DNA of 9,002 nt from an uncultured Verrucomicrobiota bacterium (GCA_946631345.1 CAMPAA010000125.1:1-9002), one strand, 5' to 3'; counted from the stretch's first letter, positions 1 to 7,125 are shown. Notes: a model not told the origin generated them from the sequence alone. Program-made: numbers and translations.

Positions 1-89
1 ACCGTCTCGTCGTCATTCGCGGCGGCGATGGCCTCGGCGAGGGTCTCGAACTTCTCGCCGTCATCGCCGATCTGGGCGACAAAAACCAC
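1..89 (-). repeat. AEAIAAA-type module 7 of the giant protein, cut by the window edge, with an exact 55-bp repeat
   Basis: From residue 2233 it reads 'VVFVAQIGDDGEKFETLAEA', then 'IAAANDDETV' to the edge. Bases 1-55 match 3349-3403 exactly (offset 3348). Identity stops at base 56, where this copy encodes 'GDDGEK' and module 4 encodes 'GDQK'. The other end of the match lies outside the window, so 55 bp is a minimum length. Confidence 0.85.
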
Positions 90-3000
90 CGGATCGGAGA
101 GCGTGAACAACGAGCCGTCCTGTGAGGGAGTGTCGTAACCGCTGTACGTGGTGTAGTAACTATTGACGACCACACCTTCCGGCAGGTTCGCAGGCGCGTC
201 GCCGCCCCAGTAGTTGCCCGACAGGTCGGGCGCGGTCTCATACGTCTTGTTCTCCAGTTCGATGGGGCCGAGGATGACGTTGTTCTCGATCGTCGCATTG
301 GACGGATACACGTTGATGCTGCGGCTCGTGGTCGTCTCGGAGAAGTAGTTGCCGCTGACGACCGCCGTAGAGCCTTCTGCGACCGTGACGCCCTTCTCGC
401 CGTTCACCGTGTTGTTCAGGAACTGCATGTCGCTGCGCAGAGCAACGCTACGGCGCGTGTTGAAGGTGTTGCCCGAAATGACGGTTCCGACATCAACGCC
501 ATTCTCGGGGTCGCAACTGTAGATGGCGAAGGAATCGGCTGCCCCTGTATTGAACGTGCAGTTGCGGATTTCAATGTGCTCGCCCTCTTCGCAACCTGCG
601 CTTCCCGACGTGTAAATAGCACGATTGGAACCCGCCATGTTGAACGTCACATCGCTGATCAGGCCGGATTTCAGGCCGATACCTTCGACGCCGCTGGCGG
701 CGTTGATCGTGATGTTTGAGACCGTTAGATTCCTCGACCCATAGAAGATCTGGTTACCGTTGCTGCCCGAATCGATGCTGTTGATGGTGAGGCTGTGACC
801 GTTGCCGTTGATGGTCAGGCCATTGCAGCCTGTAACGGCCCTGTCGCCGGAATACGTGAGATCGTCACGATCTTCCACCGACCAGACGTTCTGGTGCCAG
901 CGGTTGACGGTGACGTCCGTCAGCAGTTCAACCGTCCCGCCGTTGTAGGCGGCGTCAATCGCCTCCATCAGGTTCTCGTACTTCACGCCGGTTTCAACAA
1001 TCTGCGCGACGAAATTCTTTACCGTCACCGTAGCGCCATTGACGCCCGTAACAGTCGCATACTCCGTGGCGTAGCCGGTGAGTGCTATCACAGGCGTTTT
1101 GCCGTCATCCACCCTGATGTCAAGCCCCGTTCCCGTCTCGGGAGCGGCGCCGTCGCCCCAGTAGTTCCCGCTGAGGTCGCAGTCCGCGCCCGTGTAGACG
1201 GTCGCGCGCTTCTCTGTGCCGTCCGAGAGCGTATTGCCGACAAACGCATTGTCATTGATGGCCGTGCCGGTCGAGCCGCTGCCTAGGACAATCACGCCCT
1301 CCTTCTTGCCCGTTGCCGCCGTCACGGTGTTATCCTCGAACAGGTTGCCGGAGATATCTTCAACCGTGCCGGAGATGTAGAGCACCGAGCCGGCGCCGGT
1401 AACATTGATCGTATTGCCGGAGAACGTATTGCCCGTTATGGAATCGGCTGTTTCGGTCGATCCATTCGAGAAGATGACGCCCGAACCGGAAATCGTGTTG
1501 CCGGAGAACAGGTTGCCGGCCACCGTCAGCGAACCAGCGCCTACGTTAGTACCACCACCATTATAATTGAAGTCTATGCACTTGGCGCAAGTGTTGCCGG
1601 TAAACGTGCAGTCTTGGACAGCAAGGCACGCATGCGTTCCAGAAACAACGCCCCATTCCTTGTCTGTTTGTTCATTGCCCGCAAACGTGCAGTCGGCGAT
1701 GTTCACAGTGGAACCCTGACAACGAAGTACGCCGTGTGTCGTGTTGAACCCGCTGAAGGTCGTGTTGGCAATCGTGTAAGTTCCACTTCCAAGTGTCGTT
1801 GCCGATGAGTTGCCAAGCATGAACGCGCTCACACCCGAAAAGCCTGCCGAGGGCGTCACCGTATAGCCATTGCCATCGATGGTGACATTACCTGCAAGAT
1901 CGAGCGTAACAGTCGAGGATATCTCCACATCCTTCAAGAGCTGCACCGTATCGCCGGACTCGGCTGCGGCGACCATTTCGGCCAGAGTGCCCTTCTGCAC
2001 GACCACGCCGCTGCGCACAATCTGCGCATCGTTGTCACTTAGAATGGCGTACGGATAGACCTCATTCGTGGCGGGGTCAGGATTGGAGACAACCGAATAT
2101 CCCTCGGCAACCCCCTTCGTAGGCTCCACGCTGAATATACCGCCAGTGATGGAATACGTGCCTTTATCAAAGTAAATTGTCCCCAAAATCTTTCCGCCGG
2201 CGATTTCAAATCTGTCGGTATCTGAAGAATTACTCTGAATGGCACAACCAGTTCCATTTGGATCGACATCTGCAGTAATCGCTGCGTTGCCACTGACCAT
2301 TACGGCACCACCAGGATTAAAATTCATAATCGCACTGTTGAGCGACGAAATATCACCGCCAGAGATATTCAACGTACCAGTGTGGTTCTCGATGGCACCT
2401 CTATAAGCCGCACGAATCGTGCCGCCGCTGATGTTTATTATACCTGTGGTCGGCGGATCAGAAGTCTGCCCCCAATAGTTGCCGTTATAAATGGCAGCTT
2501 CACCGAGACCTTCATACCCTGTCCTCGGCTTGCACAACATGCTACCGCCTGTGATTGTCACTGTTCCATTTGCGGCATTGAGCACAGCATGGGCAACACT
2601 TTCTATATTTCCATCGCTGATGGTCACCTCTCCATCAGAGTAATTGAGGATGGCGAATCCAACTGCATTGATGTCGCCACCGGAAATGGTGATCGGACCC
2701 GTTGAGCGATTGTTCACGGCATAGTAGAGTGCGGACACCGTGCCTTCCATAACAGTCACCTTGCCGGCGGCGTCATTGCGGATTGCCTGATTGGCAGAGG
2801 CTGAGATTAACGCTTCGCCAGAGATTATCACATTACCAGTCGATATGTTTTCAATTGCACCATTGCCACTGGTCGCAGAGACCGAACCACCGCCAACTGC
2901 AATGTCACCAGTGCCATAGTTAATGATTGTCCAGCTTGGCGCACTGACAGCACCGTCCGTGATGGTTACGTCAGCATCACCATGCGCACAGATGGCAAAT

Positions 3001-6000
3001 TTTCCTGCGGTATTCTTGACAGCACCACCAGCTACAGCAATGGAACATCCAGCTGCATTAACATTGCGAATTGCCGGACGCTCGGCACAATCACTTACAA
3101 TCATACCGGCATTGACAATTATTGCACCTGCATTTTGCACAAACACAACGCCGTACGATGTATTGTCGCTTGTGCTGACAACCTTGCCCTCTCCCGACTC
3201 AGAGGTGTCGTCTATCGTCAACTGAGCACCATCAACAAGCAAAGTTGTAACCGCGCCACAGGAAACCGTCTTTCCATTGAGGTCGAGCGTAATCTTCTTA
3301 TTCTGCGCGCGAACATAGACATCAAGGGATACATCCGCCAGCATCTTCACCGTCTCGTCGTCATTCGCGGCGGCGATGGCCTCGGCGAGGGTCTCGAACT
3401 TCTGATCGCCGACCTGTGCGACATAGACCTTACGAACAAGGGTATCGCCAACTATCCGCCAATCTGGATTATTCTGCTCCGCATTGGCATCAAGCACCGT
3501 AATGACTGGATCGACATCAGTTTCGGCAAGCACCGCGTCAGCTGCAGCAATAGCCTCGGCGAATGTGCGATATGGAGTTCCTGCAATCTCTGCCGCACAA
3601 GGAACAGCCGAATAAATCGTCGCTGCTCCATCCGTCTCGGACATGACACGGTAATTCGAATCATAGCCCTCAATAGCGACCACCGCAGTCCCGTTATTAA
3701 CTGTAAGTGTGGTGTCGCCAGAGATGACGAATGCGGACTCTACGCCGTCAGCAAGAGCAATTGTCTTGCCGGCAAGATCAATTGTCACATCACTATCGAT
3801 GCTTATGCTCTCCCTAAGCTTGAGATTGCGCGTCACCGTCACAATGTCGCCACTCTGGGCAGCGTCGACAGCCGAAGACAGCACAAAGTAAATCGTATCG
3901 TCAACTGTTGCTACAGCATCCTGCACCGGCGGATTTGCATTTCCCTGTGCGTCAAATGTCACATTGTTAACAGTCAGGTCACCGGAAAGATACTGGTCCG
4001 AATTGCCACCATAGAGATATCCGAGTGCATAGGTTGCATAGCCTGTGCCAAATATTCCAACAAACGTCTTAACCGTGACATTTGTTGCCGATAGGTTACT
4101 GCCAGAAATCGGCTGTATGCCGTGGTTGTCTTCTGCCATGCCGACAATCGCCCCAACGCCGCCAGCCGCAGACTGGATTGTCAATCCGGTGCCCGAACCA
4201 GTCACATTAGTATCCGTAACGTCAGTAGCCCCCTCGCCGGCATACCCGACGATGCCACCGACGCACCACATGTTACCACTAATCGTGCCTTCGCATTCGA
4301 CAGACGAATTGCTGACTTTGACATAGCCGTGCCCAACAATGCCGCCCACATACCCATATCCTTCAATGTCTATAGTCCCGGTAAGGTGCACATTTGATAT
4401 CTTCGTGCTGGCGTACCCATTACCGACCACACCACCTACATAGCTACCTGTGCTAGTTGCTGTCGGAGCCGTTGATTTGACTGTCACATTCGCGAAAGTC
4501 AGATTCTTTATCTCGGCATTATCCGAAGTGTATGAGAAGAAGCCAAGACCTTTCTCTCCCTTCTGAACATTGAGGTTGCTGATGGTATGGCCGTCTCCAT
4601 CAAACACACCCTTGAACGAACCATGATCACCGTTCAGGCTGCCGATAGGCTCCCAAATCTCATTTGCCAAATCAATATCAGTTGTCAACTTGAAGTATTT
4701 ACCAGCATATTGGCTCGTGCCGTCGGACAGCTGAAGATCAACATAGTCCCTGAACGCCTTGAGCGTGGAGAGGTTGCCAATCTGGTACGGATCGGCGGAA
4801 GTGCCGGCCCCGATATAGGCCGTGTAGTCGAAGCCGCCCGCATTGAGCGTAACCGTCGAAGGAATCGTCACGAGCGAGTCCGTCGCGTCGGCGAGGAGCG
4901 TGATGGTCTGCCCTTCCGTAGCCTCCGCCACCGCCGCCGCGAGCGAGGTGTATTGCGTGGAAGCGCCGTTTGCGGCAAACACAACCGCGACCGTACTAGG
5001 TTCAATCGTGATGCCCTCAAGCGTCCAGGTCGAGAAGTGCGTGGTGGTGATGGACACCTTGTTATTGCTAACCGTGGCGAGCGTGGTCTCGCTGCCAGCC
5101 GCGACGGAGGCGCCGGCGGCATCGGTGTAGGCGGCCCAGCTGTGCGTGACCTTCACCTTGTCGCCCTCGGCGAGATTGAGCGAAGATACGTCAAGATCGA
5201 AGGTGAATGTCGCACCCGCCGCGAGATCGCTGTTCGAAAGCTCGACTGTGGAAGAAGTGGCCGCTTCGCCAGTCTTGCTTACCGTGACAACCGCTTCGGG
5301 ATGAACCTCGTATGTAACCGATTGAGCGGCTTCGCCCGGAGTGGACTTCTTGACCTGAATCTCAATCGCCGTCACGCTCGTCGCGTCCTCGCCGACGGAC
5401 TCAATCGCCTTGGCGACCACGTCGTCTATCTTGACGGAGGCAAGTGTCGTGTTCGCTATGTCGGCATCCGCAACGGATACCGCGATTTCCTGCGCTGTAG
5501 TCTCGGAAACGACATTACCGCTGCGATCCTTCACGGTGACGGGAACTGTATAGTTGACCTCCTTCGTCTCAGCCGTGATTTCCTTCGATGGCGTCAAGTC
5601 GCCAGTCTCGACAATCAATGTCATCCTAACCGTGTTGTTCTCGACCGTCATTACGGTAGTGGCGGTAGTTGGACCGAGAAGCGTCTCAACCGTGGCTGCA
5701 TCACCATTCACGATGCAGTCTACAACATCGTTCCCCGTGACCGAGCAAGAACCCTTTGCGTCAAGAGCCATTGCACCAACAAGACTACCAGCGCGATACG
5801 ATGTCACTTCAACACCACTGACTGTGTTACCAGTGATATTCAGGCTGCTGGTGGAGCTGCACCGCTCGGCGCCGACAAGGCCGCCCGCGAATGTCGAAGC
5901 ATCAATACCAGTGCCGCCTGTCGCCTCGACAGAACAGTCAATCACATTCACATTGCCAATTCCGACGATGCAACCTGCAATATAGGAACTTGATACGCTG

Positions 6001-6785
6001 ACATCGCCGACAATATGGCAATTCCTAAACGTGACGACATTTGAGCCGGCATCGCCAACAATGCATCCTAGATAGTCGCCTGCGTATGCTGACGAGGCTA
6101 GCGTGTTTTCGCCTGATATGCCCGAAAAATTGCGTATGGTAATATTCTGGAATGTGGGATTGGTATTTGCAGACACATACCCAAACAAGCCATACGAGCC
6201 ATAGTTTTTCCAGTATTGGGCCGGCCTAGACTGATTGTTCAACATGCGTACGATGTTGACATTTGAAATTACGTGGTTATGGCCGTCGAAATTGCCGTAA
6301 AAGTAAGTCTTGGCCGACGCTTCTGTCGCCGTTTCCTGGGTCTTCACATAGTACGTGTCGTTATCCGACGAATAAAGATGCACATAGCCGATAGGTTCCC
6401 AAGGGGTGTTCTCCAGATCAATGTCTTCAAGCAAATGAACCGTCTTCGCATTGAACAGATTGTTTGAATAAAAGGCACCATGGAATCCAGCCGCGCTATA
6501 GAATCCCTTTTCCATGTAATCGTCAGTGACAGACTTCTTGCCATTCACCAAATCGCGGAAGTATTCAAGCCCCGCCTTTGAGGTGATGTAGAAGTCAGTG
6601 GCGGCGGTGTAGGTCGCGGCACTCTGATAGAATCCATCCGCGACGACATACACAGATATGTCTTCGCCTGCGGCGTTCTTTATGGTGGTCGTTTCCGCAC
6701 CCCACGCGCTACCCGCGCACGCGAAGGCGACCAGCAGGGCGGCGAACTTCGCCGTCAGCGAACCAATAATGCTTTTCATTTTCAT
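1..6785 (-). CDS. Giant exported modular beta-helix surface protein, partial (C-terminus beyond left edge)
   Basis: A single frame of at least 2261 codons runs from ATG at 6785-6783 to the left edge without a stop. I read the whole strand in this frame and it stays open. Residues 1-30 are a signal peptide, so the protein is exported. It then shows two GLUG-like blocks (about residues 112-330 and 696-930), a beta-sandwich-like spacer (375-590), seven 'LAEAIAAA..GDTV.LL.DV' modules (starting near 599, 962, 1063, 1120, 1589, 1926 and 2233), and long stretches of short beta-rich rungs typical of right-handed parallel beta-helices. I see no catalytic motif, so an adhesin, surface-layer or polymorphic outer-membrane-type role is inference. 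Any anchor (autotransporter barrel, sorting tail, PEP-CTERM) lies outside the window. Codon usage shifts between blocks, suggesting assembly by duplication and recombination. The start at 6785 is preferred over the ATG at 6779 because of Shine-Dalgarno spacing. Confidence 0.93.
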   Translation of the reverse strand, partial: MKMKSIIGSLTAKFAALLVAFACAGSAWGAETTTIKNAAGEDISVYVVADGFYQSAATYTAATDFYITSKAGLEYFRDLVNGKKSVTDDYMEKGFYSAAGFHGAFYSNNLFNAKTVHLLEDIDLENTPWEPIGYVHLYSSDNDTYYVKTQETATEASAKTYFYGNFDGHNHVISNVNIVRMLNNQSRPAQYWKNYGSYGLFGYVSANTNPTFQNITIRNFSGISGENTLASSAYAGDYLGCIVGDAGSNVVTFRNCHIVGDVSVSSSYIAGCIVGIGNVNVIDCSVEATGGTGIDASTFAGGLVGAERCSSTSSLNITGNTVSGVEVTSYRAGSLVGAMALDAKGSCSVTGNDVVDCIVNGDAATVETLLGPTTATTVMTVENNTVRMTLIVETGDLTPSKEITAETKEVNYTVPVTVKDRSGNVVSETTAQEIAVSVADADIANTTLASVKIDDVVAKAIESVGEDATSVTAIEIQVKKSTPGEAAQSVTYEVHPEAVVTVSKTGEAATSSTVELSNSDLAAGATFTFDLDVSSLNLAEGDKVKVTHSWAAYTDAAGASVAAGSETTLATVSNNKVSITTTHFSTWTLEGITIEPSTVAVVFAANGASTQYTSLAAAVAEATEGQTITLLADATDSLVTIPSTVTLNAGGFDYTAYIGAGTSADPYQIGNLSTLKAFRDYVDLQLSDGTSQYAGKYFKLTTDIDLANEIWEPIGSLNGDHGSFKGVFDGDGHTISNLNVQKGEKGLGFFSYTSDNAEIKNLTFANVTVKSTAPTATSTGSYVGGVVGNGYASTKISNVHLTGTIDIEGYGYVGGIVGHGYVKVSNSSVECEGTISGNMWCVGGIVGYAGEGATDVTDTNVTGSGTGLTIQSAAGGVGAIVGMAEDNHGIQPISGSNLSATNVTVKTFVGIFGTGYATYALGYLYGGNSDQYLSGDLTVNNVTFDAQGNANPPVQDAVATVDDTIYFVLSSAVDAAQSGDIVTVTRNLKLRESISIDSDVTIDLAGKTIALADGVESAFVISGDTTLTVNNGTAVVAIEGYDSNYRVMSETDGAATIYSAVPCAAEIAGTPYRTFAEAIAAADAVLAETDVDPVITVLDANAEQNNPDWRIVGDTLVRKVYVAQVGDQKFETLAEAIAAANDDETVKMLADVSLDVYVRAQNKKITLDLNGKTVSCGAVTTLLVDGAQLTIDDTSESGEGKVVSTSDNTSYGVVFVQNAGAIIVNAGMIVSDCAERPAIRNVNAAGCSIAVAGGAVKNTAGKFAICAHGDADVTITDGAVSAPSWTIINYGTGDIAVGGGSVSATSGNGAIENISTGNVIISGEALISASANQAIRNDAAGKVTVMEGTVSALYYAVNNRSTGPITISGGDINAVGFAILNYSDGEVTISDGNIESVAHAVLNAANGTVTITGGSMLCKPRTGYEGLGEAAIYNGNYWGQTSDPPTTGIINISGGTIRAAYRGAIENHTGTLNISGGDISSLNSAIMNFNPGGAVMVSGNAAITADVDPNGTGCAIQSNSSDTDRFEIAGGKILGTIYFDKGTYSITGGIFSVEPTKGVAEGYSVVSNPDPATNEVYPYAILSDNDAQIVRSGVVVQKGTLAEMVAAAESGDTVQLLKDVEISSTVTLDLAGNVTIDGNGYTVTPSAGFSGVSAFMLGNSSATTLGSGTYTIANTTFSGFNTTHGVLRCQGSTVNIADCTFAGNEQTDKEWGVVSGTHACLAVQDCTFTGNTCAKCIDFNYNGGGTNVGAGSLTVAGNLFSGNTISGSGVIFSNGSTETADSITGNTFSGNTINVTGAGSVLYISGTVEDISGNLFEDNTVTAATGKKEGVIVLGSGSTGTAINDNAFVGNTLSDGTEKRATVYTGADCDLSGNYWGDGAAPETGTGLDIRVDDGKTPVIALTGYATEYATVTGVNGATVTVKNFVAQIVETGVKYENLMEAIDAAYNGGTVELLTDVTVNRWHQNVWSVEDRDDLTYSGDRAVTGCNGLTINGNGHSLTINSIDSGSNGNQIFYGSRNLTVSNITINAASGVEGIGLKSGLISDVTFNMAGSNRAIYTSGSAGCEEGEHIEIRNCTFNTGAADSFAIYSCDPENGVDVGTVISGNTFNTRRSVALRSDMQFLNNTVNGEKGVTVAEGSTAVVSGNYFSETTTSRSINVYPSNATIENNVILGPIELENKTYETAPDLSGNYWGGDAPANLPEGVVVNSYYTTYSGYDTPSQDGSLFTLSDPVVFVAQIGDDGEKFETLAEAIAAANDDET
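120..830 (-). repeat. Third beta-helix block of the giant protein
   Basis: Rungs such as 'LTINGNGHSLTINS', 'LTVSNITINAASGV', 'IEIRNCTFNTG', 'VISGNTFNTRRS', 'MQFLNNTVNGE', 'AVVSGNYFSETTT' and 'ATIENNVILGP' form a parallel beta-helix. It closes with 'LSGNYWGGDAPANLPEG', the same closing motif as the previous helix block. Each NYWG motif is followed after some 40-60 residues by an AEAIAAA module, which suggests a repeated helix, cap, module architecture. Confidence 0.78.
890..1022 (-). repeat. AEAIAAA-type module 6 of the giant protein
   Basis: Residues from about 1922 read 'VKNFVAQIVETGVKYENLME', then 'AIDAAYNGGTVELLTDVTV'. The entry 'VAQI' and the 'GTVELLTDV' segment match modules 4 and 7, while the central segment has drifted to 'LMEAIDAAYNGG'. 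Confidence 0.7.
1150..1790 (-). repeat. Beta-helix block with 'GNTFSGNT' rungs in the giant protein
   Basis: Rungs share '(G/D)[NC].F.GNT'. I read 'DCTFAGN', 'DCTFTGNT', 'GNLFSGNT', 'GNTFSGNT', 'GNLFEDNT' and 'DNAFVGNT' in order, each followed by a variable strand. The block ends with 'LSGNYWGDGAAPETG', a terminal motif common at the end of pectate-lyase-like beta-helix stretches. DNA of the rungs is also repetitive: near-identical 'TTGCCGGAGAAC'-type words recur around 1415 and 1500. Known family structure suggests an asparagine-ladder parallel beta-helix. A binding role is inference. Confidence 0.8.
1870..2021 (-). repeat. AEAIAAA-type module 5 of the giant protein
   Basis: From residue 1589 it reads 'IVRSGVVVQKGTLAEMVAAA', then 'ESGDTVQLLKDVEISSTV' and 'TLDLAGNVTIDGNGYTV'. 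It shows the complete layout of entry strand, 'TLAEMVAAAESGDTVQLL' and 'TLDLAG' cap, and it joins the ISGG helix to the GNTFSGNT helix. Confidence 0.7.
2108..3218 (-). repeat. Beta-helix block with 'ISGG' rungs in the giant protein
   Basis: Residues about 1190-1560 consist of short rungs of roughly 20-25 residues with the pattern 'G.[VIL].[IV][ST]GG.[IVM]......AI.N'. Examples are 'DIAVGGGSVSATSGNGAIEN', 'NVIISGEALISA', 'PITISGGDINAVGFAILN', 'EVTISDGNIES', 'TVTITGGSM', 'IINISGGTIRA', 'TLNISGGDISSLNSAIMN' and 'TYSITGGIFSV'. This periodicity indicates a right-handed parallel beta-helix with asparagine and glycine at the turns. A 'YNGNYWG' motif occurs near residue 1430. The block is visibly poorer in G/C-ending codons than the helix blocks to its left. 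Confidence 0.8.
3218..3428 (-). repeat. AEAIAAA-type module 4 of the giant protein, containing one copy of an exact 55-bp repeat
   Basis: Residues from 1120 read 'VYVAQVGDQKFETLAEAIAA', then 'ANDDETVKMLADVSLDV', 'KKITLDLNGKTVSC' and 'QLTIDDTSESGEGKVV'. This is the most canonical module in the protein. Bases 3349-3403, coding for 'FETLAEAIAAANDDETV' and its boundary bases, are identical to 1-55 at the left edge. Codons in these 55 bases are almost all G/C-ending, while those just downstream are mixed. Confidence 0.8.
3455..3599 (-). repeat. AEAIAAA-type module 3 of the giant protein (short)
   Basis: From residue 1063 it reads 'CAAEIAGTPYRTFAEAIAAA', then 'DAVLAETDVDPVITVLDA'. The module has the entry strand and the AEAIAAA segment, but the 'TLDLNGKT' cap is missing. 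It runs straight into module 4, so it appears truncated or fused by recombination. Confidence 0.65.
3676..3902 (-). repeat. AEAIAAA-type module 2 of the giant protein (divergent)
   Basis: Residues from about 962 read 'DDTIYFVLSSAVDAAQSGDI', then 'VTVTRNLKLRESISID', 'VTIDLAGKTIAL' and 'TLTVNNGTAVVAIEGY'. This is the module layout with 'SSAVDAA' in place of 'AEAIAAA'. The 'TIDLAGKTI' cap corresponds to 'TLDLNGKTV' in module 4. Confidence 0.65.
3998..4700 (-). repeat. GLUG-like beta-solenoid block 2 of the giant protein
   Basis: Residues about 696-930 open with 'LTTDIDLANEIWEPIG' and 'FKGVFDGDGHTISNLNV'. They continue with rungs 'VGGVVGNGY', 'VGGIVGHGY' and 'VGGIVGYAG', each followed by a strand of the type 'ISNVHLTGTIDI' or 'VSNSSVECEGTI'. 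The rungs fit the GLUG motif better than those in block 1. Codons here are A/T-ending much more often than in the neighbouring spacer and module 1. Confidence 0.8.
4840..4991 (-). repeat. AEAIAAA-type module 1 of the giant protein
   Basis: From residue 599 it reads 'VAVVFAANGASTQYTSLAAA', then 'VAEATEGQTITLLADATD', followed by a beta-strand-rich 'TIPSTVTLNAGGF'. The order is a short entry strand, a 'Y.SLA.AVAEA' helix-like segment, 'TITLL.D' and a 'VTL..GG' cap. This is the same layout as the other modules. Here it leads directly into a second WEPIG/FDG block. Confidence 0.7.
5018..5663 (-). other. Beta-sandwich-like spacer domain in the giant protein
   Basis: Residues about 375-590 differ from the surrounding rungs. 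They are rich in alternating V/T and acidic residues ('YTVPVTVKDRSGNVV', 'ATSVTAIEIQVKK', 'TYEVHPEAVVTV', 'TFTFDLDVSSLNL'), have no glycine-turn periodicity, and end with 'VSITTTHFSTWTLEG'. A closing 'HFSTW' strand is a pattern I associate with extracellular beta-sandwich domains. I cannot name a family with confidence. It probably acts as a rigid spacer between the two GLUG-like blocks. Confidence 0.5.
5799..6452 (-). repeat. GLUG-like beta-solenoid block 1 of the giant protein
   Basis: Around residues 112-178 there is a lead-in 'LLEDIDLENTPWEPIG', then 'YGNFDGHNHVISNVNI' and 'YGSYGLFGYVS'. After this come rungs carrying 'GCIVGDAG', 'AGCIVGIG' and 'AGGLVGAE'. The FDG.xHxIsN signature followed by G[GC].VG repeats is characteristic of GLUG-motif proteins, a family found in secreted adhesins and proteases. 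The same lead-in recurs in block 2, so the pair is an internal duplication that has diverged strongly. Confidence 0.75.
6696..6785 (-). other. Sec-type signal peptide of the giant protein
   Basis: The protein begins MKMKSIIGSLTAKFAALLVA, continues with a further short alanine/cysteine-rich stretch, and ends in SAWGA before ETTT. It has two N-terminal lysines, a hydrophobic core of about 15 residues and small residues at a likely signal peptidase I site after G29 or A30. The cysteine at position 23 is not in a convincing lipobox, because no [LVI]-[AS]-[GA]-C pattern is followed by mature sequence. I therefore favour ordinary Sec export over lipoprotein processing. Confidence 0.85.
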
Positions 6786-6794
6786 CTTCGTTTT

Positions 6795-6798
6795 CTCC
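6795..6798 (-). promoter_or_regulatory. Shine-Dalgarno GGAG that fixes the giant gene's start
   Basis: On the coding strand GGAG stands 9 nt before the ATG at 6785 and 15 nt before the in-frame ATG at 6779. The spacing favours the upstream ATG. Confidence 0.75.
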
Positions 6799-6835
6799 GT
6801 TGATACAAAATCCTGTGAATGGGAAAAAGACACGC

Positions 6836-6881
6836 CGTGCGGAACGCATATCCCGCACGCAGCCGCAATCCCGTCGCGGCT
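6836..6881 (-). other. Two adjacent hairpins in the leader of the giant gene
   Basis: The first hairpin pairs 6836-6842 (CGTGCGG) with 6853-6859 (CCGCACG) around a 10-nt loop. The second pairs 6861-6866 (AGCCGC) with 6876-6881 (GCGGCT) around a 9-nt loop. They are separated by one base. A looser 7-bp inverted repeat, TTTTCAA/TTGAAAA, lies at 6911-6917 and 6940-6946. There is no T-run after the hairpins on the transcribed strand, so they are not an intrinsic terminator. They could stabilise the mRNA or be part of a leader-based control element. I match no known riboswitch. Confidence 0.4.
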
Positions 6882-6955
6882 TGCCATGTTTGGCGAATCA
6901 ACTTTCATCCTTTTCAAAGAAATCCTGTCTTTCCGTTGGTTGAAAAATTGCGCGT

Positions 6956-6964
6956 ATCATAGCA
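6956..6964 (-). promoter_or_regulatory. Candidate extended -10 promoter for the giant gene
   Basis: The coding strand reads TGC-TATGAT, five of six matches to TATAAT with a TGN extension. No good -35 sits 16-18 nt upstream. A perfect TTGACA occurs at 7011-7006, but it is too far from this -10 and pairs only with a weak AAGAAT at 15-nt spacing. If this -10 is used, the leader is about 165 nt long. Activator dependence, for example on the adjacent regulator, would fit the missing -35. Confidence 0.4.
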
Positions 6965-7047
6965 AAGAGCGCCTTTTTTCTCTCATTCTTTTGCGCACTA
7001 AATAATGTCAATTTGCTACATGGCTAAAGCGGGCATACGGGCGCGCC

Positions 7048-7112
7048 GGTAGGGCCGCTTTGATAAAGCGGCCGTGTGACCGTTGCGGGCGATTTGTCAA
7101 ATCGCCCCTACC
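7048..7112. repeat. Palindromic array unit A: two hairpins inside GGTAGGG/CCCTACC
   Basis: The unit opens with GGTAGGG (7048-7054) and closes with its reverse complement CCCTACC (7106-7112). Inside are two perfect 9-bp hairpins with 3-nt loops: GGCCGCTTT-GAT-AAAGCGGCC at 7053-7073 and GGGCGATTT-GTC-AAATCGCCC at 7087-7107, with a 13-nt spacer between them. Arms differ in sequence but pair exactly. I see no reading frame of credible origin here. Confidence 0.85.
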
Positions 7113-7125
7113 GCTGGGCCGCGCC

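Noticed and set aside
795..1286. A 163-codon open frame on the + strand
   Set aside because: It is antisense to the GNTFSGNT and module 6 regions of the giant gene and shows no protein features of its own.
2982..4094. A 370-codon open frame on the + strand
   Set aside because: It is a shadow of the giant gene with cysteine- and arginine-rich composition. It begins inside repeats and has no good ribosome-binding site or domain.
4587..5993. A 468-codon open frame on the + strand
   Set aside because: It is antisense to the well-supported giant gene, its translation is arginine- and asparagine-rich without any recognisable domain, and the minus-strand frame has a signal peptide, repeats and family motifs. 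It looks like a by-product of base composition in repetitive coding DNA.
6950..6979. Terminator-like GCGC...GCGC followed by six T on the + strand
   Set aside because: The stem has only four pairs and there is no + strand gene upstream for it to terminate.
7006..7011. TTGACA as the -35 of the giant gene's promoter
   Set aside because: The only -10-like hexamer at usable distance is AAGAAT at 15 nt, which is weak. The better TATGAT is 44 nt away, too far to pair with it.
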